From the NCBI GenBank assembly GCA_040881985.1, contig JBBECE010000038.1:3385-67384 (forward strand): a DNA stretch of 64,000 bases. Direction: 5' to 3'. Below the pieces are notes generated by a model. That model made no database searches and had not been told where the DNA came from. It worked only from the letters and a program-made list of their open reading frames with translations. Source of the DNA: JBBECE01 sp040881985 (lineage in GTDB: Bacteria > Pseudomonadota > Alphaproteobacteria > Rhizobiales > Devosiaceae). The translations under genes and the position numbers were made by a program. Shown here one piece after another: positions 24,336-31,894 of this stretch (its first letter is position 1; the number at the start of each line of letters is the position of its first letter).

Positions 24336-24596
24336 CTGCACGTCATCGTCCGCGACAACAATGTCGACCAGGCCCTCCGGGTCCTGAAGAAGAAGCTGCA
24401 GCGCGAGGGTCTTTTCCGCGAAATGAAGCGCCGCCGCGCTTATGAGAAGCCTTCTGAAAAGAGGGCCCGCAAGGCGTCCGAGGCCGTCCGCCGGGCCCGC
24501 AAAGCCGCCCGCAAGCTGGCGCAGCGCGAGGGCCTTCTGCCGCCCACCAAGCCGCGCGTCCCCGCCACCGGCCCCCGCCGCCCCTTCCAGTCCTGA
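24336..24596 (+). CDS. rpsU: 30S ribosomal protein S21 with a CTG start
   Basis: The frame encodes HVIVRDNNVDQALRVLKKKL, QREGLFREMKRRRAYEKPSE, KRARKASEAVRRARKAARKL and a Pro-rich tail, which is S21 (86 residues). The codon at the expected initiator position is CTG (24336), preceded by AAGAGGAGAG at 24321-24330 with good spacing. No ATG, GTG or TTG occurs in frame between that ribosome site and the conserved sequence, so ordinary gene callers may miss or truncate it. S21 is the small-subunit protein that aids initiation complex formation. The cold-shock terminator precedes it, so it needs its own promoter within 24305-24320 or read-through. Confidence 0.9.
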   Translation: MHVIVRDNNVDQALRVLKKKLQREGLFREMKRRRAYEKPSEKRARKASEAVRRARKAARKLAQREGLLPPTKPRVPATGPRRPFQS

Positions 24597-24616
24597 ATCT
24601 CAACTAACCCAGCCCG

Positions 24617-24796
24617 TTCCCTCATTGCCCGCTTCATGCGGTCAATCCACTTCGTCGCGGCCCCGAAGCGCAAATCGCGCCACTTCGATGCCGCTCCGGC
24701 CGTTGGCCGGATGAAAAGCTCCAGTGGAGCATTTCAAGACGAGAAGGCCATAAGGCCTGTGGCCGAATGGCTAGAGCGATTTGAGCGGCGAAGGCC
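24617..24796. repeat. Dispersed intergenic repeat, long copy
   Basis: The left block (TTCCCTCAT, ATCCACTTCG, CCCGAAG, CAAATCGCGCC, 24617-24681) and right block (GCGATTTGAGCGGCGAAGGCC, minus its last base, at 24776-24795) recur in the same order at 31684-31775. Here about 94 bp of extra sequence separates the two blocks. The copies are imperfect and lie in intergenic DNA, so this is a family of short interspersed elements rather than a gene. The 284-bp gap between rpsU and ycjX (24597-24880) holds nothing else I recognise. Confidence 0.6.
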
Positions 24797-24880
24797 GCCT
24801 CCGGGCTTTCGCTTTTGCGGGGGCACACTATCTTGTGCCTCATCGTCGGCCATGAGGGAGAAAAAAGCGCCAGACCCGCC

Positions 24881-26323
24881 ATGCCGAAACGCCCCACCAC
24901 GCTCCTCGACGAGCTCGGCATCGCCGCCGGCAATGTCCTTGACGCCGCGACCGGGGTCTTTACCCCGACGCTCCGGCTCGGCGTCACCGGCCTGTCTCGC
25001 GCCGGCAAGACGATTTTCATCACCTCGCTCGTCAACAACCTGATCGAGGGCGGCCGCCTGCCGCTTTTCGCTCCGCTGGCCGAGGGCCGCCTGATCGCCG
25101 CCCGCCTCGCCGAGCAGCCGGACTCGGGCGTCCCGCGCTTTGCCTACGAGAAGCACCTCGCCGCGCTGCGCGCGCCAACACCCGCCTGGCCGGAATCGAC
25201 CCGCCGCATTTCCCAGCTCCGCCTCGAGCTCCGCTACCAGTCCGCCCGCTGGCACGCCGGCTTCACCGGCCCGCAGACGCTCAACCTCGACATTGTCGAC
25301 TATCCCGGCGAATGGCTCCTCGACCTGCCGCTCCTCGGCAAAACCTTCGCCGAATGGTCGGCCGAGGAATTCGCCGCCGCCACGGCCCCGCCCCGCGACA
25401 GGCTCGCCCGCCCCTGGCTCGCGATCACCCAATCGCTCGACGCGCTCGCCGAGGCGTCCGGGCCCGACGCCGAAATCCTCGCCCGCGCCTTCACCGAATA
25501 TCTCCTGGCCTGCCGCGCCGACGAGCACGCGCTCTCGACACTGCCGCCCGGGCGCTTCCTGATGCCCGGCGATCTCGAAGGCTCCCCGGCGCTGACGTTT
25601 GCCCCGCTCCCGGCGCCGCAACACCCGGTCCGCTCATCGACGCTTTACGCCATGCTCGAGCGCCGCTTCGAGGCCTACAAGTCGCTCGTCGTGCGTCCCT
25701 TTTTCCGCGATCATTTCGCCCGGCTCGACCGCCAGATCGTCCTCGTCGATGCCCTCGCCGCGCTCAACGCCGGCCCGCGCGCCATGGCCGATCTCGAATC
25801 GGCGCTCGCCGAAATCCTGCGCGCCTTCCGCCCGGGCGGCGCCAACCTCCTGACCGGCATCTTCGCCCGACGCATCGACCGGATTCTGTTTGCCGCGACC
25901 AAGGCCGATCATCTGCACCACACCGCCCACGACCGGCTGGAGAATATCCTCGACAAGCTCGTCGATGCTGCCGCCCGCCGCGCCAAATTCGCCGGTGCCG
26001 AGACCCGCAGTCTCGCGCTGGCCGCGATCCGCGCCACGACCGAGGGCACCGTCGATGAGGACGGCGAGACGCTCCCCTGCATTATCGGGGTCCCCCAAAA
26101 GGGCGAGGCGCTCGACGGCGTGAACTATGACGGGACAACTCAGATCGCCTTTTATCCCGGCGACCTGCCCGATTTCCCCGGCCCGCTGTTCGACGCCGGC
26201 AAAACCACCTCCCTCAAATTTCTCCGCTTCAGCCCGCCCACCCGCGATCCGGCCACCCCCGGCCTGCCGCATATCCGCCTCGACCGGGGGCTCGAATTCC
26301 TGATCGGAGACCGCATGCGATGA
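24881..26323 (+). CDS. ycjX: YcjX-family P-loop NTPase (DUF463)
   Basis: A 480-residue protein from ATG 24881. Walker A is GVTGLSRAGKTIFITSLVNN; LNLDIVDYPGEWLLDLPLLG is the Walker B/DYPGEWL signature of the family; FAATKADHLH is a TKxD-like base-recognition motif. YcjX proteins are stress-linked GTPase-like proteins next to YcjF; their exact role is unsettled. It overlaps the ycjF-like gene by 4 bp (ATGA), so translation is probably coupled. The frame extends upstream to 24815 without conserved sequence. Confidence 0.92.
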   Translation: MPKRPTTLLDELGIAAGNVLDAATGVFTPTLRLGVTGLSRAGKTIFITSLVNNLIEGGRLPLFAPLAEGRLIAARLAEQPDSGVPRFAYEKHLAALRAPTPAWPESTRRISQLRLELRYQSARWHAGFTGPQTLNLDIVDYPGEWLLDLPLLGKTFAEWSAEEFAAATAPPRDRLARPWLAITQSLDALAEASGPDAEILARAFTEYLLACRADEHALSTLPPGRFLMPGDLEGSPALTFAPLPAPQHPVRSSTLYAMLERRFEAYKSLVVRPFFRDHFARLDRQIVLVDALAALNAGPRAMADLESALAEILRAFRPGGANLLTGIFARRIDRILFAATKADHLHHTAHDRLENILDKLVDAAARRAKFAGAETRSLALAAIRATTEGTVDEDGETLPCIIGVPQKGEALDGVNYDGTTQIAFYPGDLPDFPGPLFDAGKTTSLKFLRFSPPTRDPATPGLPHIRLDRGLEFLIGDRMR

Positions 26324-27351
26324 GCCGCTCCCCGCGCCGTCATGCAGAAAAAGCCTCCCGCGGCCCCGCCGCCTTCGACCCCTCGAAAGCCGAGATAGAG
26401 GCGGCCCCGCCCGCCACCTTCGCCGAGCCGGGCATGGCGCTGGTCGATCCCCTGACCCAAAGCGAGCTTCGCCCGCGCGCCAATCTCGTTGTCCGTGCTT
26501 TCTGGGGAGCGCTCGGGCTGCTCGTCTCTCTCGGCCTGGCGCTCGCCGCCGAGCGGTTCCTTGCCGATCTCTTCTCCCGCTACCAGGTGCTGGGCTGGGT
26601 CGGGCTTGGGCTCCTGGCGATCATGTCGCTGGCGCTCGCCGTCCTCATCGCCCGCGAGATCGTCGCCCTCCTGCGCTTGCGACAACTCGCCCGGTTGCAG
26701 GAAGCCGCCGCGCTCGCCTTCGCCGCCGACGAAATCAAGGCCGCCCGCGTCGTCGCCGCCGAGCTTTCCGAACTCTATGCCGGCCGCGCCGACCTTGCCC
26801 GCGCGCGGGCCCGCTTCGACGCCGACGCACCGAACGTCTTCGACGGCGCCGAGCTGATCCGCCTCGCCGAGCGCGACCTGATCGGCCCGCTCGACCTCAG
26901 GGCCCGGACGCTGATCGCGGTCTCGGCGCGGCGCATCTCGATCGTCACCGCGGTCTCGCCCCGCGCCCTCGTCGATCTGGCTTTTGTCGCTTTCGAATGC
27001 GTCCGCCTGTCGCGCAAGATCGCCCAGCTTTACGGCGGCCGGCCCGGCTTCTTTGGTTTCTGGCGGCTGGCACGCGCTATCCTCGGCCACCTGGCGATCA
27101 CCGGCGGGGTTGCGCTCGGGGATTCGCTCGTCCAGCAATTGCTCGGTCATGGCCTGGCGGCGCGCCTTTCCGCCCGGCTCGGCGAGGGAATCATCAACGG
27201 ACTGATGACGGTCCGCGTCGGCATCGCCGCCATGCGCACCATCCGCCCCATGCCGTTCCTGACCCGCAATCCGCCAAATGTCGTCGAATTCATGGTCGAG
27301 CTGGCGAAGTTCACTGCTGCGAAAGAGGAGCCGCCCGCCCCTACTCCCTGA
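26320..27351 (+). CDS. ycjF: YcjF/TIGR01620-family membrane protein (DUF697)
   Basis: A 343-residue protein whose start overlaps the ycjX stop (ATGA). After a basic, Pro/Ala-rich N-terminus come two membrane helices at about residues 64-84 and 92-112, then a soluble region. The C-terminal DUF697-like part contains LVDLAFVAFECVRLSRKIAQ, YGGRPGFFGFWRLARAILGH and MTVRVGIAAMRTIRPMPFL. The pairing with ycjX is conserved in proteobacteria. Its last 11 bases overlap the end of the convergent LysE gene. Confidence 0.88.
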   Translation: MSRSPRRHAEKASRGPAAFDPSKAEIEAAPPATFAEPGMALVDPLTQSELRPRANLVVRAFWGALGLLVSLGLALAAERFLADLFSRYQVLGWVGLGLLAIMSLALAVLIAREIVALLRLRQLARLQEAAALAFAADEIKAARVVAAELSELYAGRADLARARARFDADAPNVFDGAELIRLAERDLIGPLDLRARTLIAVSARRISIVTAVSPRALVDLAFVAFECVRLSRKIAQLYGGRPGFFGFWRLARAILGHLAITGGVALGDSLVQQLLGHGLAARLSARLGEGIINGLMTVRVGIAAMRTIRPMPFLTRNPPNVVEFMVELAKFTAAKEEPPAPTP

Positions 27352-27967
27352 CCACGATATACGCCGCAGCGCTCGCCATCGCCGCCGCCGCGCCGCGATT
27401 CAAGAGCCGCACCCGCCGCGGATTGGAGAGAAACCGCCGAGCCCGCGCCGCCAGCGCGATATAGGGGATGCAGACCGAGTAGAGGACGATCACCGTCAAC
27501 ACGATCAGCACCGCGTATCGCTCCGGCGTCACCGAATGGAGATCGACGACCGTCGGCAGCAATGCGAGATAGAAGATGATCGTCTTCGGATTGCCGAGGG
27601 TCAGCGAAAATCCCGCCACGAGCGTCGACAGCGGCCCGCGCTCCGTCCGCGCCTTCATGTTGGCCGGATCGACCCCCGCCCGCCAAAAAGTCCAGGCAAG
27701 CCAGAACAGATACGCCGCCCCGGCATATTTGATCAGCGCGAAAACGCCCGAAAAAAGTTGCGCCACCGCCGCGAGCCCGAACACCGCCAGCGCCAGATAG
27801 ACGAGATCGCCGCAAACGATCCCGGTGACGAAGAGCAGCGCCGGGCGAAACCCCGCCCCGAGCGCCGTGCCGACGCTTCCCGCGATCCCCGGCCCGGGAA
27901 TGGCGCAGGCGATGCCCAGCGCGATCGCATAGGGGAGAAAGTCAAGCGGGTTCACGGGGCGGGACAC
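27341..27967 (-). CDS. LysE-family amino-acid exporter
   Basis: A 208-residue, six-helix protein with a GTG start at 27967. The LysE signature lies in the first helix (GIACAIPGPGIAGSVGTALG), with AGAAYLFWLAWTFWRAG and GFSLTLGNPKTIIFYLALLP following. The family exports amino acids, homoserine lactones and related small metabolites from the cytosol. Substrate is not predictable. It converges with the ycjF-like gene, overlapping by 11 bp. A second, clearly different LysE member is at 48433-49029. Confidence 0.87.
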   Translation of the reverse strand: MSRPVNPLDFLPYAIALGIACAIPGPGIAGSVGTALGAGFRPALLFVTGIVCGDLVYLALAVFGLAAVAQLFSGVFALIKYAGAAYLFWLAWTFWRAGVDPANMKARTERGPLSTLVAGFSLTLGNPKTIIFYLALLPTVVDLHSVTPERYAVLIVLTVIVLYSVCIPYIALAARARRFLSNPRRVRLLNRGAAAAMASAAAYIVVRE

Positions 27968-28075
27968 CTAGCGGGGCGCGGGTTCTAGCATACCGTCGCG
28001 GCGCCGCCCATTCCCGCCGGTTTGTCTCCCGCCGGCTTTTTTCCTATGCCTTATGCGGAAAACAGGGGCCGTGCG

Positions 28076-28531
28076 ATGAAAGAACCCGAGTTCAATAGAG
28101 CCGATCTGCTCTCGGTGATGCGCGCCAGCCGTCACGCCGTCGTCGCCAGCGTCGATCCCTCCGGCGCGCCCGTCGCGGCGGTTGTCGGGATCGCGATTTC
28201 CGACGCCTTCACGTTGGTGTTCGATACGCTCGACAAGACCCGCAAGCACGCCAATCTGGAACGCGATCCGCGCGTCGGCGCGGTCTTTACCGGGCCGGGC
28301 GAACAGACCGTCCAGATCGAGGGTGTCGCGCGTTTGCTCAATCCCGTGCTTGCCGAGGATGCCGCGTTGCGGGAAGTCTATTTCGCCGCCTTCCCCGACG
28401 GTCGCAAGCGCTTGGCCTGGAAGGGTCTCGTCCATTGGGCGATCCGGCCGCTGACAGCTCGCCACACCAGCTACGAGGGCGGCGAACGCGTCACCGAGTT
28501 TGCCTGGGACGCGGCGGGCCGCCGGCGCTAG
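28076..28531 (+). CDS. Pyridoxamine 5'-phosphate oxidase-fold flavoprotein
   Basis: A 151-residue protein from ATG 28076, with AGGGG just upstream; ATG 28046 is a possible earlier start. It has the split-barrel pattern RASRHAVVASVDPSGAPVAA, DTLDKTRKHANLERDPRVGA and QIEGVARLL, typical of PPOX/heme-utilisation-like FMN or F420 proteins. The reaction is unknown. Its 3' end overlaps the convergent SRPBCC gene by 4 bp. Confidence 0.8.
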   Translation: MKEPEFNRADLLSVMRASRHAVVASVDPSGAPVAAVVGIAISDAFTLVFDTLDKTRKHANLERDPRVGAVFTGPGEQTVQIEGVARLLNPVLAEDAALREVYFAAFPDGRKRLAWKGLVHWAIRPLTARHTSYEGGERVTEFAWDAAGRRR

Positions 28532-28902
28532 CTCGCGTTCATCGGCGCCCAGTAATAATCCCGCCAGCCCTCGGCCAGCGCCGCCTCGTCGTCGTCTGGA
28601 TGACCGGCCTGATCGAAGGTCAGCCGCGTCCCCTTGCCGTCTTTGGCGAGCTCGAAGCGGACGATCGAATAGACGCCCTTCGGCCAGTAGTTCGCCCGCC
28701 AGGCCTGCACCACCCGCTTGTTCGGCACGAGCTCGATCGTGAACCCGGTCATGTCCCCGTCGAACAGCGAAATCGCCCCGCCGGGCCTGACCGAAATCCT
28801 GGCCTTGCCGCCGCTCAGTGCGGCGAACTTCTTGGCGTCGGTCAGCATCTCGTAAACCGCCTTCGGGGTCTTGTTGACGCTCACCACCTGATGGATGGAC
28901 AT
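28528..28902 (-). CDS. SRPBCC/AHSA1-like protein at the end of the sulfur operon
   Basis: A 124-residue START-like protein (VSVNKTPKAVYEMLTDAKKF, ISLFDGDMTGFTIELVPNKR, VQAWRANYWPKGVYSIVRFE, RLTFDQAGHP, EGWRDYYWAPM), which is the AHSA1/activator-of-Hsp90 pattern. It starts 12 bp after the ferredoxin stop, so it is the last gene of the minus-strand run cysG to ferredoxin. A role in sulfur assimilation is not established; it may simply be carried in the transcript. Confidence 0.8.
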   Translation of the reverse strand: MSIHQVVSVNKTPKAVYEMLTDAKKFAALSGGKARISVRPGGAISLFDGDMTGFTIELVPNKRVVQAWRANYWPKGVYSIVRFELAKDGKGTRLTFDQAGHPDDDEAALAEGWRDYYWAPMNAS

Positions 28903-28914
28903 TGCCCTCTCCCC

Positions 28915-29244
28915 CTACGCCGCCGCTTCCTTGACGAGGCTCGACGCCGGCAGCTTGACCCGCAACCCGTCAAGCGCCTCGCTCATCAATATCTGGCAGG
29001 AAAGCCGCGAGTGGATCGTGGTGTCGGGCACCGTGTCGAGCATGTCCTCTTCCTCGGGGCTCGCCTTGGCGAGCCGGCCCTGCCATTCCTCGTCGACATA
29101 GACGTGACAGGTGGCGCAGGCGCAGGCGCCCCCGCACTCGGCCTTGATCGGCAGGTCCCAGTCGCGGATGACCTCCATCACCCGCCAGCCCTCGAGCGCC
29201 TCGAGTTCGCGCAGCTCGCCACCCAGCTCGACATAGAGCTTCAC
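28915..29244 (-). CDS. 2Fe-2S ferredoxin (adrenodoxin type), operon-linked
   Basis: A 109-residue ferredoxin with the cluster ligands in AECGGACACATCHVYVDEEW (C-x5-C-x2-C) and the fourth Cys in SRLSCQI. Its ATG overlaps the stop of the FNR gene by 4 bp, so the two are translationally coupled. The logical role is to carry electrons from NADPH via that FNR to the ferredoxin-dependent sulfite reductase (cysI) encoded in the same operon. A homologous ferredoxin is at 35436-35756. Confidence 0.88.
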   Translation of the reverse strand: MKLYVELGGELRELEALEGWRVMEVIRDWDLPIKAECGGACACATCHVYVDEEWQGRLAKASPEEEDMLDTVPDTTIHSRLSCQILMSEALDGLRVKLPASSLVKEAAA

Positions 29245-30275
29245 GAGGCGACCCCCAGCTTCTTGTGCAGCGAGGTCGACGACGTCGTGTACTGGAAGAC
29301 GATTTTCTGTTCCGGATGGACGATTCTGATCGCCGCCTGCGCCATCAGCGCCGCCTCATGGAAGCCGCAGAGAATGAGCTTCAGCTTCCCCGGATAGGTA
29401 TTGATGTCCCCGATCGCGAAAATCCCCGGCTCCGAGGTCTCGAACCTCGCGGTGTCGACCGGGATCAAGTCTTCGGTGAGATTGATCCCCCAGTCGGCGA
29501 CCGGCCCGAGTTTCATCGTCAGCCCGAAGAACGGCAACAGGCGCGTCGCCGGCAACAGCTTCTCGCCGCCCTCGGCGTTGAGCCTCACCGCGCTCAGGTC
29601 CCCGCCCGCGCCCTCGAGCCCCGTAATCTGCCCGATCTCAAGCCTGACCTTCCCCGCCGCGACCAGCGCCCGCATCTTGTTGACCGAGTCGGGCGCCGCC
29701 CGGAACTGGTCGCGCCGATGCACCAGGGTCAGCGATTTGGCGACCGGCTCGAGGTTTAGCGTCCAGTCGAGCGCCGAATCCCCGCCCCCGACAATGACAA
29801 TGTTGTGGCCGCGAAATTCCTCGATCCGCCGCACCGCATAGAAGACCGAGCTGTCCTCATAGGCCTCGATCCCCGCGATCGGCGGCCGCTTCGGCTGGAA
29901 CGAGCCGCCGCCCGCCGCGATCACCACCACCTTGGCGCGGAAAATCTCGCCCTCGTCGGTCCTCACGAGGAACGCGCCGTCGGCCTGCCGCTCGAGCCCC
30001 GTCACCATCCGCGAGAAATGGAATTCCGGCTCGAACGGCTTGATCTGGCCCATGAGCTTTTCGGTCAGCTCCGCCCCGGTGATCACCGGACAGGCGGGAA
30101 TGTCGTAGATCGGCTTTTCCGGATAGAGCTCGGCGCATTGCCCGCCCGCCCGGTCGAGAATGTCGATCAGGTGGCAGCGCAAATCCAGCAGCCCAAGCTC
30201 GAACACCGCGAACAGGCCGACGGGTCCCGCGCCGATAATCACCACATCCGTCAGCGTCTCATTCTTCATCAGCAT
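29241..30275 (-). CDS. Ferredoxin--NADP reductase, thioredoxin-reductase-like type
   Basis: A 344-residue flavoprotein with the FAD site VVIIGAGPVGLFAVFELGLL, GGQCAELYPEKPIYDIPACP, the NADPH site NIVIVGGGDSALDWTLNL with VHRRDQFRA, and the late FAD segment GIFAIGDINTYPGKLKLILC. The redox CxxC of thioredoxin reductase is absent. The C-terminal extension (HPEQKIVFQYTTSSTSLHKK) is that of bacterial TrxR-like FNRs. The gene lies 39 bp after cysH-DUF934 and overlaps the ferredoxin gene. This FNR-ferredoxin pair is best explained as the electron source for sulfite (and perhaps APS) reduction. Confidence 0.9.
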   Translation of the reverse strand: MLMKNETLTDVVIIGAGPVGLFAVFELGLLDLRCHLIDILDRAGGQCAELYPEKPIYDIPACPVITGAELTEKLMGQIKPFEPEFHFSRMVTGLERQADGAFLVRTDEGEIFRAKVVVIAAGGGSFQPKRPPIAGIEAYEDSSVFYAVRRIEEFRGHNIVIVGGGDSALDWTLNLEPVAKSLTLVHRRDQFRAAPDSVNKMRALVAAGKVRLEIGQITGLEGAGGDLSAVRLNAEGGEKLLPATRLLPFFGLTMKLGPVADWGINLTEDLIPVDTARFETSEPGIFAIGDINTYPGKLKLILCGFHEAALMAQAAIRIVHPEQKIVFQYTTSSTSLHKKLGVAS

Positions 30276-30314
30276 CGGAGGTATCTTTGATTGGGATCGG
30301 CTGCAACCGCGGAA

Positions 30315-31616
30315 CTACCGGTCAGCCTTCCTGAGGAACGGGCGGGTCCCGGCCGGCACTTCGCCGGACGAGCCCACGGGTTGCAAATAGACCGAGACTT
30401 CCTTGACCGCGTCTTCTTCCAGCACCCGCCTGGCGCCCTTGTCGGTGACGACCAGCGCGTCGAACCCGCAGCGCCTCAGGAACCCAGCCTGGTCGGCGAG
30501 GATGTCCCCCACCGCGCGCAATTCCCCGCGATAGCCGAACCGTTCGCGGATCAGGCGCGCCGCCGAATAGCCGCGGCCGTCGGTGAATTTCGGAAACGCC
30601 ACCGCGATCGAATTGAACTTGTCGAGCTCGCCCCCGACCGCCTCGACCCGGTCCCCCGCGATCGGCTCGATCGACAGCCCGACCGGATGCGGGTTCCTCG
30701 CAAACGCCTCGCGGTTCCCCGCCCAGGCTTTCAGCGGCACATGGGTGAATTTGACGCTTGCCGGATCGTCGCCCTCGACCCACGTCCGCCACGGGTCGGC
30801 GATGAACCGCCCCGACTTGAACAGCGACCATTGCTCGTGCTTGACCGGGGAGGCGATCTCGGCGTTGAAGTCGAAATGGATGCCGCATTCGGCTTTGTTC
30901 AAGCCGCGCCAGCGCCCGGCCCGCGGATTCTCGCCCTCGCCCACCGCGCTCGTGCAGGTGGCGCAGCCGATCGAGCGATAGCCTCTCGCCACCAGCGGAT
31001 GCTCGGGCAGGTTGCGGCCGGCCTTGTAGGTTTCGACGTCCTCATAGGTCCAGTAGGCGAGCGGATTGACCTTGATCCGGTCGTCGCTGGTCAATTCGAA
31101 ATGCGGCAGGATGCCGCGCTCCGAGGTCTGGTAGCGCCGCCGCCCGGTCACCCATCCGCCGAACCCGTCCAGCGCCGCATTCAGCGGCACGGTCTTGCGG
31201 ATATGGCAGCACGAATCCGGGTCGGTCTCCCACAGCGCCTCGGTTGGGTCGAACCGCGCCAGGTCAGCCGGGTCGGGCGTCAGCGCCGTGATCCGCGTCA
31301 GCCCCAGCTCGCGCCTGATCGTCTCGACATAGGAAAGCGTTTCCTCGAAGTGCTTCTGGGTGTCGAGGAAGATCACCGGCAGATGCCGATCGAGCTCGGC
31401 GACCATGTGCAGCAGCACCACCGAATCCGCCCCAAAGGAAGAGACCACCGCGAAATCGTCAGGGAGAATCTCCGCCGCCTGCTTCAGCACCGCCGGCGCG
31501 TCCTTCTCGCCCAGCATGCCGTTGAGCGCGATGACGCCGAGCGCCCGCAGCTTGTCTTTCTTGCGCCGGTCGACAAACCCGGCGGGCGCGGCGCGCGACA
31601 AATCAGCGAGCGCCAT
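30315..31616 (-). CDS. cysH: CysH-type (phospho)adenylylsulfate reductase fused to DUF934
   Basis: From ATG 31616 a single 433-residue frame holds two domains. Residues 1-~250 are a PAPS/APS reductase: VVSSFGADSVVLLHM PP-loop, C136-C137 in DPDSCCHIRK, C218 and C221 in GCATCTSAVGEGENPRAGRW, and the catalytic ECGIH (C244). The four cysteines mark the 4Fe-4S, APS-reducing type. Residues ~265-433 are a DUF934 domain (RFIADPWRTWVEGDD, VAFPKFTDGRGYSAARLIRE, LRAVGDILADQAGFLRRCGF), normally a separate small protein beside cysI/cysH. No stop or frameshift is seen at the border, so the fusion appears genuine. It acts after cysG and cysI in the same operon and reduces activated sulfate to sulfite. Confidence 0.9.
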   Translation of the reverse strand: MALADLSRAAPAGFVDRRKKDKLRALGVIALNGMLGEKDAPAVLKQAAEILPDDFAVVSSFGADSVVLLHMVAELDRHLPVIFLDTQKHFEETLSYVETIRRELGLTRITALTPDPADLARFDPTEALWETDPDSCCHIRKTVPLNAALDGFGGWVTGRRRYQTSERGILPHFELTSDDRIKVNPLAYWTYEDVETYKAGRNLPEHPLVARGYRSIGCATCTSAVGEGENPRAGRWRGLNKAECGIHFDFNAEIASPVKHEQWSLFKSGRFIADPWRTWVEGDDPASVKFTHVPLKAWAGNREAFARNPHPVGLSIEPIAGDRVEAVGGELDKFNSIAVAFPKFTDGRGYSAARLIRERFGYRGELRAVGDILADQAGFLRRCGFDALVVTDKGARRVLEEDAVKEVSVYLQPVGSSGEVPAGTRPFLRKADR

Positions 31617-31683
31617 GACGGGCCTTCCTGCCTTCTTCAACCTCCCCCGGAAAGGGGGAGGTCGCCCGGCCCACATCGCTCTT

Positions 31684-31775
31684 TTCCCTCATCACCCGGC
31701 TCGTCCGGGTGATCCACTTCGCTGCGACCCGAAGGGTCAAATCGCGCCGGTGGCGCGATTTGAGCGGCGAAGGCC
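31684..31775. repeat. Dispersed intergenic repeat, short copy with 12-bp hairpin
   Basis: This copy matches the repeat at 24617-24796 in its left and right blocks, but the blocks are nearly adjacent here. They form a perfect inverted repeat, TCAAATCGCGCC / GGCGCGATTTGA with loop GGT (31737-31763). It lies in the 278-bp gap between cysI and cysH (31617-31894) and could affect RNA stability or read-through between them. The rest of this gap shows GC-rich sequence without a convincing frame. Confidence 0.6.
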
Positions 31776-31894
31776 CTGAGGCTATGCCGAAGGGCGGGCG
31801 CACGCGCGCCATAGACTCTCCCGCGCCGCCGACGCGGCGCACTGGATGGCCGGCACGAGGCCGGCCATGAGGTGACAGGAAAACCCACCTCGCT

